Positions 26,901-35,592 of a stretch of DNA of 64,000 bases are shown in pieces. The notes under the pieces are model-generated. The model was given only the letters and a program-made list of their open reading frames with translations, did not search any database and was not told the origin of the DNA. The position numbers were made by a program, and so were the translations under genes. Within the stretch, counting starts at the first letter, position 1. The number at the start of each line of letters is the position of its first letter. Location of the stretch: assembly GCF_000331535.1 (NCBI RefSeq), contig NZ_AMZN01000025.1:35772-99771 (forward strand). Direction: 5' to 3'. The stretch comes from Fulvivirga imtechensis AK7. Lineage in GTDB: Bacteria > Bacteroidota > Bacteroidia > Cytophagales > Cyclobacteriaceae.

Positions 26901-28453
26901 AACATAAAAGCCACCTTACCACCAGATTTCTCAGCTATACCATATGTTACATTTTGATCCAGTTTGTCCGCGAGAGTCTCTAAAGAATCAGCCTGTATAG
27001 CTAGTCTATATTTAAAATGACATCTACCAACCCTCATGGTATGGGCTATATTATTGAAATCCTCAGAACGTACGGGTCCTGTTTTAAGGTAAGTAGCAAA
27101 ATTGTTTTTCAACTCATCCAACTGGCTCTTGTAACGGGCAGTTAATAAAAAAATATCACCCGTAATAGCCTTCTTCTTACTAGATAAAGGGGCTTCTTCC
27201 AGCACCACATGTAAGTTGGTACCTCCCATTCCAAAGGAACTAACTGCAGCTCTTCTCCTCAACCCATCACTTTCCCATGGCAAGGGCTCACTATTTATAA
27301 AAAAGGGACTGTTTTCAAGATCAAACTTTGAATTTGCAGTTTTAAAATGAAGGGTTGGAGGAATTTGTTTATTTTTTAATACAAGCACAGTTTTTATTAA
27401 ACCCGCTATACCGGCTGCCGTATCTAAATGGCCAATATTTGTTTTCACAGCTCCTATAGCGCAATAGTTTCTCTTTTGCGTATTAAAAGCTATTTTTAAC
27501 GCATCTATTTCTACAGGATCACCTACCTGTGTACCTGTTCCGTGTGCTTCTACATAGCCGATGCTCTCTGCATCGATCTCGGCCATTTGATAAGCATTTT
27601 TTATCACTTCTATTTGGCCCTTGCGTGAAGGTGCCGTATATCCCAGCTTGTTAGCTCCATCGTTATTCATAGAAGACGCGAGGATAACGGCATCTATTCT
27701 GTCACCATCCTTTATGGCATCGTCCAGTCGTTTGAGCACTACCAGGCCTGCGCCATTTCCCGTAACTGTACCATTGGCCTCTGCATCAAATGCCCTGCAG
27801 TGTCCATCCGGAGAATTAATAAATCCTTCCTTATACACATATCCTTCCTCATCATGATATGTAATTGAAACACCACCAGCTATTGCTATGTCACATTTAC
27901 CGGTAAGTAATCCTTGTGTGGCCACATCTACAGCCGACAGAGATGTGGAACAAGCGGTGTCAATGGTAAAGCTCGGTCCTCTGAGGTTGAGTTTGTGCGA
28001 AATCCTGGTACTAATGAAATCCTTGTCAGAGTACAGGAGGTTGGACCAAAGGTCATGATTGCCATTACCGTTTCTGAGAAATGGATTCATGTATGAGGTG
28101 GGATTTGTTGATGCCCCTACATAATTACCAATGAGACCATTATACTCAAAAGGATTATAGCCGGCATCTTCTAGCGCCTCCCAGGTACATTCGTGTAGTA
28201 TCCGAATCTGTGGGTCCATGAATTCAGCTTCATTTGGGGAATAGCCAAAGAAATCGAAATCAAAACATTCGTTGTATTCCAGAATTCCCTTGGCTTTAAT
28301 ACGACCCTTTTCATTGTTTACATGGTCTATGGTAATACACTCCTTACCAGTCATTAAATTCTTCCAGAATTCCTTTACGTTCGGAGACTTTGGAAATCTA
28401 CATGCCATGCCAATGACGGCAATTTCCAACCCATTATATTCTCGCTGACTCAT
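23915..28453 (-). CDS. Type I PKS module KS-AT-KR-ACP
   Basis: 1,512 aa. KS with Cys168 (TACSTSL), EAHGTGT and KTNIGH. AT with FSGQG (Ser for the usual Pro), Ser608 in GHSVGEY, and HAFHS, so malonyl-CoA is predicted. A pseudo-KR linker is followed by a KR from about 1,113, where the NADPH loop reads TGGVGGMA (last Gly changed to Ala), while the catalytic Ser, YNAAN and Lys are kept. ACP with ELGLSSL near 1,450. Predicted chemistry: condensation with malonyl and ketoreduction to a beta-hydroxy intermediate. The start ATG overlaps the stop of the upstream C-A-PCP NRPS by 4 nt, which implies translational coupling and direct hand-over of the peptidyl chain from NRPS to PKS. The first residues (NGLEIAVIGMACRFP) are a standard KS start without a long docking helix. 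Confidence 0.96.
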   Translation of the reverse strand: MSQREYNGLEIAVIGMACRFPKSPNVKEFWKNLMTGKECITIDHVNNEKGRIKAKGILEYNECFDFDFFGYSPNEAEFMDPQIRILHECTWEALEDAGYNPFEYNGLIGNYVGASTNPTSYMNPFLRNGNGNHDLWSNLLYSDKDFISTRISHKLNLRGPSFTIDTACSTSLSAVDVATQGLLTGKCDIAIAGGVSITYHDEEGYVYKEGFINSPDGHCRAFDAEANGTVTGNGAGLVVLKRLDDAIKDGDRIDAVILASSMNNDGANKLGYTAPSRKGQIEVIKNAYQMAEIDAESIGYVEAHGTGTQVGDPVEIDALKIAFNTQKRNYCAIGAVKTNIGHLDTAAGIAGLIKTVLVLKNKQIPPTLHFKTANSKFDLENSPFFINSEPLPWESDGLRRRAAVSSFGMGGTNLHVVLEEAPLSSKKKAITGDIFLLTARYKSQLDELKNNFATYLKTGPVRSEDFNNIAHTMRVGRCHFKYRLAIQADSLETLADKLDQNVTYGIAEKSGGKVAFMFSGQGSQYVNMTRQLYLSNEYYRTDLENCFSILNRFYDEDVKSIVFNDNDVDNFLINNTLYTQPILVAVEYCLAQLLIRCGLKPDIVIGHSVGEYAAACIAGIFSLEDTLKIVSKRAQLMNSVEGGAMLSLKMEKGKLLSMLTTDLSLAAENSDNHLVISGSFSAIEKFKQKLEENQHSYTELKTSHAFHSSMMLPIMEAFEEVFAEVEINEPELCYVSNVTGRAIGFDDISRPSYWSSQIVNTVLFKECINSAVDEGATLFLEIGPGLTLQIFAKAGHTNINTLGFIRHPNENVNDFDYLLQKLGVLWETGSEIHWNVCLSRQLITKVSLPTYPFEKNKIPVHRINFENISESGIFKTSEQEEEIQYYAPLWEQSILAKTENSDGIKPCVIFSFDIKKDKKLITTLRQGNGLLIIVEMTEFYKEGQLKVSVDSKRKGDYQKALKKVEGTGAKELKIIFSCSKYTTDQADTALYSELESFILLVQSLASLEGYDKKNLYVITHGQYNVLNERTVNQISSSLVGVLKVVEIEQKEMRCVNIDFDKNFTDHQDQFKAEVSATPVNGVVAYRNGLRWTPVYRKIEPPHNSQKLKQGGTYVITGGVGGMASSIARHLLENYGAHVVIIGRSEFLSSFDWATDQFGDNIASKYHRRIKELVEISKKSSGTITSYSANISDKRAIKEIFGQVISERGGVNGIFHTAGVIDYGGVVQRRSFNSYREVMEPKVEGTQCLVQVMAEYKLTPDFTLLFSSNGNTLYAYKYGQSAYNAANEYLDTLAADNELRERFNIKTINWNDWYEIGMTIDSLEVKHGIGLGKELQDRIDDGLSPQEGLRVIEKVLNLDIHRVIISRKDVRKEVDFMNYILENNKDLLLERLLEHSSSDNRYYKKPEINTEYQPPRTIVEETIIEELRKYLKYDDIGIYDNFFELGLSSLDLVQLSYRLGVKLNKSVSVTTLFTYPTVDTLSRNLGHEENEERKESEVIPDNEDFQNSLSLFK

Positions 28454-31400
28454 CGATTTCTTTTGATTATTGACAGTCTGTTTTTCGCTGCTGATACTCT
28501 GTCACCTGATACATCGTCTGCTTCTTGCTCAGTTATGTTTTCTTTCTCTACCAGGCTTCGAATATGCCTACTTAGCAGATTGATAGACGGATATGAAAAA
28601 TATGTGGAAATGGGCAAATCAAGATTAAAGTGATCGTTAATTCGATTATTAATTTTCATCAAACCCAATGAATCCCCTCCAAGTTCAAAAAAACTTCTGT
28701 TTATATCTAATTCTACGGGGTCGAGTACTTCATTCCAAATTTTTACCAAATCGCTCTCATACCTTGAAAAATTCTTTAATGACAGTATATTATTGGGCCT
28801 GGATTTGATATAAACCTTTTCAAGAGCTACAGCATCTATCTTGCCGTTGCTGGTAAGCGGAAATTTCTCAAGAAAGTGAACGGTCTGGGGTATCATGTAC
28901 GGAGGTAATATTTTTCTCAACCGTTCCTTTGTTTCACCTTCTGTTAACTCCTCTTCTTTTCTTACGATAATGAACACGACTAGCCTTTTAGGAGAACCGG
29001 TTGTGATCACCTCTGACTGTATTACTTCAGACATATCGTTAATCACGGATCTTATATGACCCAGTTCAACCCTAATGCCGTTGATCTTTACCTGATTATC
29101 TTTTCTTCCCTGATATAGCACAGTACCATCTTCTTGCCATATACCGTAGTCTCCCGTTTTATATAAAATTTGGCCGGGATAATAAGGATCTGAAATAAAT
29201 TTTCTTGCAGTCAGTTCAGGGTCATTGACGTATCCTCGAGCCACCCCCAGGCCACCAATGCAAATCTCTCCTGTACGCCCAATCGGTGTAAGCTTGTTAT
29301 TGGCATTCAGGATTAAACAGTAGCTATTGGTTATGGGCTTACCTAAATTCACTCTTTGCCGGTCGCATTTCGAAAAAAGGCAATCTACGGTGGTTTCAGT
29401 AGGCCCATAGTTGTTGTATAGATTATAACCTTTCAAAAGAAGCTCGTCTTTAATAGCTTCAGATAAGGCCTCCCCTCCTGATATTACTGTTTGAAGCGAT
29501 TCGACCTTTTCCCTGTTACCCAATATTTCGTAAAGTACTGATGGAACATAGTTAATAAGACTGATCCTTTGCTCCAACATGTACTTATAGCACTCCTTGG
29601 CATCAGCAGCAATTTCCTGTGAAGGTAGGTGGATCTCTGCGCCAGCAATTAAGCCTCCAAAAATATCTTCCATACTGGGATCGAAAGTATAATCAGTAAG
29701 TTGAAGTATTTTGGTTTGCTGACCCACCTGAAATTCATCAATAAACCAGTGAATAGTGTTTTGCAGACTGCGATGTTCTATAGCAACAGCTTTGGGCATA
29801 CCCGTAGAACCCGAAGTTAGCAGCACATAGGCTATATCTGCCTTATGACTCGGATAATTTTTCCATTTGAGGTCATTTTCTATCTCTGAAGTATCGGTAT
29901 CAATAAATTGCTTATGGTCAAACGAAGGATGATGGTAAAAATTCTCACCAAATTTCTCTTCTATGAGAAGTTTAGATACAGAACAGTTATCCAGTACTTC
30001 ACTTAATTTTACCAAAGGTTCCGCAACTTTTAGTGGCAGAAATGCTCCTCCAACTTTTAAAATTGCCAGCAAAGATATGATCCTTTCCACGGAATGTGAT
30101 GCATATACTCCAATGGTCTCGCCTGGCATCACACCTCTTTGCTTAAGCTTATATGCGAGTTTGTTAGCTCGTTTATGTAATTGCCGGTAGGACACAGTAG
30201 CGTCTCCAAAAACGAGAGCCGTACTTTCCGAAGACAATAATACCTTTTTATCAAATAACTCCACTATTGATGATGAAGGCAGTATTGCCTCATTTATGGG
30301 ACTATTAAATAAATGGAATATCTTATGTTTTTCACCTTCTGTTACTGCAGTGTACTCTGTAATGGTTTGATCGGTATCCTGCATTATAAAATCCAATGCT
30401 CCTTTAAACGAGGAAATCAAAAACCGGACATTTTCGTACTTAAACTTAGCAGATTGGTATTTTACATTGACCGATATTTGCTCATCTATTCTGATAGAGA
30501 CGTCTAAGGGATAGCTGGATGACTCCTTTACTTCTGCATAAATTGCCTTTAAAGGATCTCTATAGAGTGTATCATTATTAAACGGATAGTTTTCGATGAC
30601 CAATATTGAATCAAAAATTTCCGTATCAGGCTCTATTTTCGCGAATTTTTTAATCTGGCCAATGGTACAAAGCTCAAAATCAGCCCGTGCGGAAATGTGG
30701 CTTTGAATCTGCTTTAGCGCTTCTTTTACTGAAAGTTTGTTCTTAGACCCTGACCGGAGCCGAAATGGTAACGTATTAACAAAGTTACCAATAACACGTT
30801 CCATACCCCTCATATCGGACGGCCTTCCGGCAACTACAGAGCCAAAAACAATGTCATCAGTGCTCTGATAATCCTGAATAGCAATACCCCATCCAAGATG
30901 AAGTATGGTAGCCAGGCTCACTCTTTGTTCTTTGGCTGTGGCTTGCAGGAGATCGATAAATTCACTATTAAATGAAACCTCATATTCATGAAAAAGTAAT
31001 TTGTCATGGTCATAGTTCTCAGCCAGATTACTCTTTTCAACATCTTTCAGATAATCTGCCCAAAACTGCTCTGCGGAGGTTAGATCAATAGATTCATTTA
31101 AATTCAAAACACATTTTTTGTAGTGGGCTTTTTCGATAGTAGCGTCCTTTTGCTGGTAATGATCGATGAATTCGTTGATCAAAATAGACGTACTCCAGCC
31201 ATCTTGTACAATGTGATGGCTGTCAATCTCGATGAGACTTTTGTTTGCATTGATTTGGTGAAGTGTAACCTTAAATACCTCATCCTCAATATTCAGATTA
31301 CTTTTACAATGGTCCTTGGTATAGCATTCAAAACCCTGAAATCGAATACTTTCTCTTTTGACTATATTAATTCTCTCTTTGGCATCCTTCAAAATGACAG

Positions 31401-31638
31401 CTACAGGTCTGTTCAGCTTCCTCCAGCGGATGATAGCTCGCAAAATTTCATTTACCTCCAGAATTCTTTCCCAGGCGTTGTTAAATTTTTCTTCTTCAAG
31501 AAGAAAGTCATATCCGATCAATATCTTGATGGAATAAATCCCAGCATTGGGGTTTTTGATTGTTTCGAACAAAATACCCTGCTGACCTTTCGTCAATGGA
31601 TAAATATCAAATATATTTTTCTTATCGAGTTGTTTCAT
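28450..31638 (-). CDS. NRPS module C-A-PCP accepting the D-configured starter
   Basis: 1,062 aa. The N-terminus starts directly with a condensation domain (IYPLTKGQQG, a form typical of COM-type acceptor ends and of C domains that follow an E domain); HHIVQDG near 142 is the active motif. The A domain has TSGSTG near 610, YKTGDY and GRKDNQ. Its pocket reads by eye D-P-E-N-I-G-N-V-D-(K). The code is not one I know, but Glu at position 239 with Asn at 278 also occurs in ornithine-type codes. That would suit an amino- or ureido-bearing side chain such as diaminopropionate from the neighbouring sbnA/sbnB pair (inference). The PCP has GGDSLG near 989. The gene follows the accessory block and overlaps the first PKS by 4 nt. 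The expected donor is the FAAL-NRPS, whose C-terminus ends in an E domain and a COM-like tail. Confidence 0.95.
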   Translation of the reverse strand: MKQLDKKNIFDIYPLTKGQQGILFETIKNPNAGIYSIKILIGYDFLLEEEKFNNAWERILEVNEILRAIIRWRKLNRPVAVILKDAKERINIVKRESIRFQGFECYTKDHCKSNLNIEDEVFKVTLHQINANKSLIEIDSHHIVQDGWSTSILINEFIDHYQQKDATIEKAHYKKCVLNLNESIDLTSAEQFWADYLKDVEKSNLAENYDHDKLLFHEYEVSFNSEFIDLLQATAKEQRVSLATILHLGWGIAIQDYQSTDDIVFGSVVAGRPSDMRGMERVIGNFVNTLPFRLRSGSKNKLSVKEALKQIQSHISARADFELCTIGQIKKFAKIEPDTEIFDSILVIENYPFNNDTLYRDPLKAIYAEVKESSSYPLDVSIRIDEQISVNVKYQSAKFKYENVRFLISSFKGALDFIMQDTDQTITEYTAVTEGEKHKIFHLFNSPINEAILPSSSIVELFDKKVLLSSESTALVFGDATVSYRQLHKRANKLAYKLKQRGVMPGETIGVYASHSVERIISLLAILKVGGAFLPLKVAEPLVKLSEVLDNCSVSKLLIEEKFGENFYHHPSFDHKQFIDTDTSEIENDLKWKNYPSHKADIAYVLLTSGSTGMPKAVAIEHRSLQNTIHWFIDEFQVGQQTKILQLTDYTFDPSMEDIFGGLIAGAEIHLPSQEIAADAKECYKYMLEQRISLINYVPSVLYEILGNREKVESLQTVISGGEALSEAIKDELLLKGYNLYNNYGPTETTVDCLFSKCDRQRVNLGKPITNSYCLILNANNKLTPIGRTGEICIGGLGVARGYVNDPELTARKFISDPYYPGQILYKTGDYGIWQEDGTVLYQGRKDNQVKINGIRVELGHIRSVINDMSEVIQSEVITTGSPKRLVVFIIVRKEEELTEGETKERLRKILPPYMIPQTVHFLEKFPLTSNGKIDAVALEKVYIKSRPNNILSLKNFSRYESDLVKIWNEVLDPVELDINRSFFELGGDSLGLMKINNRINDHFNLDLPISTYFSYPSINLLSRHIRSLVEKENITEQEADDVSGDRVSAAKNRLSIIKRNR

Positions 31639-31722
31639 AGCAGAGAGCTACTTTTAAAATAAAATGGGCAGCCCTTTTTTAATAAAATTCTTATCATTTC
31701 AACTAAAATCCCGGCAGAATAC

Positions 31723-32511
31723 TCAGTCCACTGTCATGCCAGCTTTGGCTATTCGGTGCAGATATTCTCCCGTAGACGAAACATTGATGCTAGGCAATTC
31801 AAAAATTGAATCATTTAACGAGACATTGTTAGTCCAATTTATCATGTTATTGTTGGTGCCGTCAGAGCTAACTTCCTTGGTGGGAAATATTATACCTATG
31901 TTGCTAAAGCCTATGAGGTCATTGACAATTCTGCCCTGGCTCTCACCGGTAAATTCATCTATATTTGGATAATCCAATCTAGCCATAAGGTAGGTATCTT
32001 TGTCTACGTACCAAAATGATTCTATACCAAATCGGTCAATCACTTTAAATTTATGACACGGTCGGGTTTCAATATGTACGTCTCCCTGATACTCAATTCT
32101 CAAGTCGATATCCTTATATTTGCGCCATTCGTCTATCCAATGTTCTGCCCAACTTATCATTTCATTAGTTTTTTTCTGATGAGCGGGAAACACACCTTTA
32201 TTTGGCAAATATACCCAACCTTCTCCCCCATTTGTGGCGATTGTAAAGAGCAAAACGTTATTGTTATCAAAAATGTCAAATCTAATTTTAGCTGGTCTTT
32301 TGAAAGTCACTACCGAAATTTCTTGTACTTCACTATTGGAGGCTCTTACATACTTGGAAACATGTGTTTTAATAGAAGCAATGGCCGAGTCTCCTCCCGA
32401 GCCTTCAGTCATTTTTTTTACCAGATTGTCAACGTCAAATGATCCCTTGTGTCTATAATCACAGGTTGATACCAACAAAAATATAATTAAGGAAATAAAA
32501 AGGAACTTCAT
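31723..32511 (-). CDS. Exported LolA/LppX-like protein
   Basis: 262 aa from the ATG at 32511; the open frame extends upstream to a TTG at 32556, but the ATG gives a proper signal peptide. The N-terminus has a hydrophobic stretch followed by Cys (LLVSTCDY), so it is probably a lipoprotein with a weak lipobox. The remainder is a soluble beta-rich domain with the pattern seen in LolA/outer-membrane lipoprotein-sorting proteins (VTFKRPAKIRFDI, GWVYLPNKG, CHKFKVIDR, FWYVDKDTY). It sits in the same orientation as, and just upstream of, the C-A-PCP NRPS, after a permease and another lipoprotein. A role in moving or tethering a lipidated product at the envelope is possible but not shown by the sequence. 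Confidence 0.75.
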   Translation of the reverse strand: MKFLFISLIIFLLVSTCDYRHKGSFDVDNLVKKMTEGSGGDSAIASIKTHVSKYVRASNSEVQEISVVTFKRPAKIRFDIFDNNNVLLFTIATNGGEGWVYLPNKGVFPAHQKKTNEMISWAEHWIDEWRKYKDIDLRIEYQGDVHIETRPCHKFKVIDRFGIESFWYVDKDTYLMARLDYPNIDEFTGESQGRIVNDLIGFSNIGIIFPTKEVSSDGTNNNMINWTNNVSLNDSIFELPSINVSSTGEYLHRIAKAGMTVD

Positions 32512-32648
32512 GAAATTCTTGAATGTGGCCAAAATCAGCACTAAAATGTAAACCAATCCTTTAAGACCGGCTAGAAGGAACGTGTTTGTGCATTTGAGGA
32601 TATAATGTTATTAGCAAGTTACAGGGTGAGATATCATTAAGCAGAATA

Positions 32649-33071
32649 TCATTTGTCTATCATAAAAGCACTAGTCATCAACAGACCGTTTATCCTACCC
32701 GTATAATATAAGGTGTCATTAGAAAAACTGTAGGTAAATAATCGTTTTGTATCATTATCATAGTCAAAAATTGCGGTATCACTTTTAAGGTAAAATACCC
32801 CTTTTGTCTCTTTACCATTCAAAATATCCGTAAAAGATCCATCTGCATTATTTATAGACACTAATGAGACACCTGCATCTTCGGGTGTAATACGGCTGGT
32901 GTCTCCCTTCTCATAGGAAATCAGGCTTACAAGTTTCCACTTGCCGACCATATATTCGGGTACCTGAAGTTTTTGTGCTTCAGGTACGCCACTTTTCGAG
33001 TCATTGGCCACTTGCCTCTGTTCTGATGTACAGCATGCTAAAACCAATATTATCATCAAATATTTTTTCAT
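32649..33071 (-). CDS. Small lipocalin-like lipoprotein
   Basis: 140 aa from the ATG at 33071; the longer frame begins with a poor TTG at 33098. MKKYLMIILVLACCTS is a clear type II signal peptide with the lipobox LAC, so the protein is lipidated. The mature part has the pattern of small Bacteroidota lipocalin-like domains: GKWKLVSLIS near the start, then beta-strand repeats (DGSFTDI, GVFYLKSDTAIFDY, SNDTLYYTGRI). No catalytic motif is visible. It lies 35 bp downstream of the FtsX-like permease in the same orientation, so it may be co-expressed and act with it at the cell envelope. Function unknown. Confidence 0.72.
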   Translation of the reverse strand: MKKYLMIILVLACCTSEQRQVANDSKSGVPEAQKLQVPEYMVGKWKLVSLISYEKGDTSRITPEDAGVSLVSINNADGSFTDILNGKETKGVFYLKSDTAIFDYDNDTKRLFTYSFSNDTLYYTGRINGLLMTSAFMIDK

Positions 33072-33106
33072 TGCTTTTGTATTTGGCAGTTGATTCAATA
33101 ATAGCG

Positions 33107-35470
33107 TTACTCCCTTCTGAGCGCCTCAGCAGGATTAATCGAAAGTACCTTAAGGATCTGAATACTGGATGCTATTAACATGAGCACAAATGACAACAGT
33201 GCCGCAAGAATAAAATACCAGGGTTCAAGTTCAACTCTGACAGCATAGCTATCCAGCCAATTACTCATTAAAACATAGCTAACAGGAAATGCGATGAGCA
33301 GTGCCACCAACAAAAGCTTCACAATATTTTTATATAGCAAACTAACAACCTGAAAACTACTGGCCCCTAAAACTTTCCTCATGCTGATTTCTTTCTTTTT
33401 CTTATGAACAGTAAAAGCTGTTAATCCAAAAAGTCCTAAAAGGGAGATAATTATGGCCAAACCGGCAAAATACCTGGAGAGTATGGCCATTCTCTTCTCT
33501 CCTGAATAAAGCCGTTGAAAATCTTGATCCATAAAGTTGTATACAAAGATACCTTCAGGATTAAATTTTGCATAAATCTGCTTGATAGAGGCGATCGTAT
33601 TGTTCATACCCTTCCCACTGACCTTAACAATAGCAGTATTCATCCTTGACGGATTTCGCATCATAAATAATGGCTTTACCTTACCTTCATGAATTGACTC
33701 GAAGTAAAAATTCCTTACCACACCTACAACTTCATACTGGTCGTTCCAAATTTGGACTATCGTACCTACTGGATCAGAACCGAGATTCATAATATCAATA
33801 GCAGACTCATTGAAGATTACTTCTTTTTTTTGTGAACTGAATTTCTCTGAAAACGGTCGTCCGGCTACCATCTCCATACCCATAAGTTCTATAAGGTCAT
33901 AATCAACAAGGCGATAGTTTACATTAATTAGCTCTTCAGGATCTTTGCCAGGCCAATCAATATGACCCGTTGAACCATCCGGGCCAAAGAAGCCACTCCT
34001 CTTAGATAGAAAGAAGGCACTTGAACTGCCTTCTACATTAGGCAACTTTTTCAGTTCATTTAAAAAAGCTTCTCGTTGATCATACAGTTTTTCTCCAAAA
34101 TCAAAATAAATGATATGGTCTTTATTATAGCCCATATTGCGGTTTTGTATCATTTCAAACTGGTGGTATATAACCAATGTAGCTACAATTAGGATAACTG
34201 ATATGACAAACTGTGTAGATACCAAACCTTTCCTCACTAACTGTTCCCTTGGAGAATTACTGGATTCAGACGAAGAACCAGTAGGTTTGAAGCTGGAAAT
34301 ATAGAAAGCAGGATAAACTCCTGACAATATTCCAGTGAGTAGAGTTATAGTAACAAAAGTAGCTACCATATCAAAACTCCAATTTAGTTCTATTTGTTTA
34401 TTTGCCATTTCGTTAAATGACGGTAACAGCAAAGAAACCAGAGCCAGAGAAACAAATAGGGCTATGAAAGCCAATGCAGTCGATTCTCCTATATGCTGAA
34501 CGATAATTGACTTTCTTTTTGCACCCAATATTTTTTTCACACATACTTCTTTTATCCTATTGGAAGCAAGTGCTGTGGACAAGCTAACGAAATTTATACA
34601 CGCGATTAAAAGAATAACTATCCCAATAATAGAAAATATCCTGATATACTCGATTCTACCACCACTTTGTATTCCATCCTCATAATTACCATACAGATAA
34701 CCATCAGAAAATGGCCTGGCAAAAATTTTTGCACTTTCCGTATCGATGCCCATCACCATCATAAAATCGGCCAATTGTTTGTCAAATTGGTCGATAGCTG
34801 TGCCTTGGTTTAAGGTAAAATAAGTATTCGCCATCATTTCATCCCAACTGATTTCGTATCCTGTATGCTTTTCAAACTGACGAAGGGGCAATATAAAGTC
34901 AAATTGCAATGAAGAATTACCCGGTACACGCTCAAAAACTCCAGCCACATTGAATTGTTCCTTTTCATCAAATTCTATGGTTTTACCTAAAATGTTCTCA
35001 CTTCCCCCAAAAAGCTTCATTGCCAATTCTTCAGAAATCACAATATTTTCCTGTCCGACCAAAATGTCCTTTGATTGACCTTCTATTAAATCAAAACTAA
35101 ATATGTCAAAGAAGCTCTCTCCTGCGTAGATACCATCCGCTTTAAACCCATTCTTGTCTACGGCGAGCGTGTTCATTTTGAGAGAGTGCATGACTGCCAC
35201 GGCATCTTCCACAGCAGAAAAATCCTCCTGCAACACCTCTGCTAATATTCCTGGAGTAGCTGTTGTAGTTTGAAATGATCCATTTCTATTTATAGAGAGC
35301 ATGACCTGATACAGACGGCTATCGTTTTCATGAAATTTATCTACAAGCATCTCATCTCTCACCCATAGGTAGATCAATAACGTACATGCCAGCCCGCTCG
35401 AAAGCCCTATTAGATTGATAATAAAACTGATCCTGGATCTTTTAATACTTCTGAAAAATACCTTCAACAT
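33107..35470 (-). CDS. FtsX/MacB-type ABC transporter permease
   Basis: 787 aa, the usual size of the Bacteroidota double-FtsX permeases. One N-terminal transmembrane helix (about 15-37) is followed by a MacB-type periplasmic domain. A three-helix FtsX block lies at about 280-400, then a second TM helix and periplasmic domain (about 415-670) and a second FtsX block (about 675-780, ending in INPAEALRRE). Such proteins export or mechanically transmit across the inner membrane and need an ATPase. No ATP-binding subunit is encoded in the window, so the partner must be elsewhere. Its place between the S12 hydrolase and the NRPS genes suggests export of, or self-protection from, the cluster product. 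A housekeeping permease trapped in the locus is the alternative. Confidence 0.9.
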   Translation of the reverse strand: MLKVFFRSIKRSRISFIINLIGLSSGLACTLLIYLWVRDEMLVDKFHENDSRLYQVMLSINRNGSFQTTTATPGILAEVLQEDFSAVEDAVAVMHSLKMNTLAVDKNGFKADGIYAGESFFDIFSFDLIEGQSKDILVGQENIVISEELAMKLFGGSENILGKTIEFDEKEQFNVAGVFERVPGNSSLQFDFILPLRQFEKHTGYEISWDEMMANTYFTLNQGTAIDQFDKQLADFMMVMGIDTESAKIFARPFSDGYLYGNYEDGIQSGGRIEYIRIFSIIGIVILLIACINFVSLSTALASNRIKEVCVKKILGAKRKSIIVQHIGESTALAFIALFVSLALVSLLLPSFNEMANKQIELNWSFDMVATFVTITLLTGILSGVYPAFYISSFKPTGSSSESSNSPREQLVRKGLVSTQFVISVILIVATLVIYHQFEMIQNRNMGYNKDHIIYFDFGEKLYDQREAFLNELKKLPNVEGSSSAFFLSKRSGFFGPDGSTGHIDWPGKDPEELINVNYRLVDYDLIELMGMEMVAGRPFSEKFSSQKKEVIFNESAIDIMNLGSDPVGTIVQIWNDQYEVVGVVRNFYFESIHEGKVKPLFMMRNPSRMNTAIVKVSGKGMNNTIASIKQIYAKFNPEGIFVYNFMDQDFQRLYSGEKRMAILSRYFAGLAIIISLLGLFGLTAFTVHKKKKEISMRKVLGASSFQVVSLLYKNIVKLLLVALLIAFPVSYVLMSNWLDSYAVRVELEPWYFILAALLSFVLMLIASSIQILKVLSINPAEALRRE

Positions 35471-35592
35471 AAATAGTTCATTTTTTAATATTCTAAATTT
35501 AATGACTTAAACAATGCTGTGCATTATTTCTTTTGAATTTTTTCTTTCGATATTTCTTCCAAAACCAGAAATGCTGTGCTTATAAAAACCAC

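Noticed and set aside
7577..31662. Many plus-strand open frames of 60-180 codons inside the megasynthase genes
   Set aside because: They are antisense shadows of continuous, motif-rich minus-strand genes and show no domain pattern of their own.
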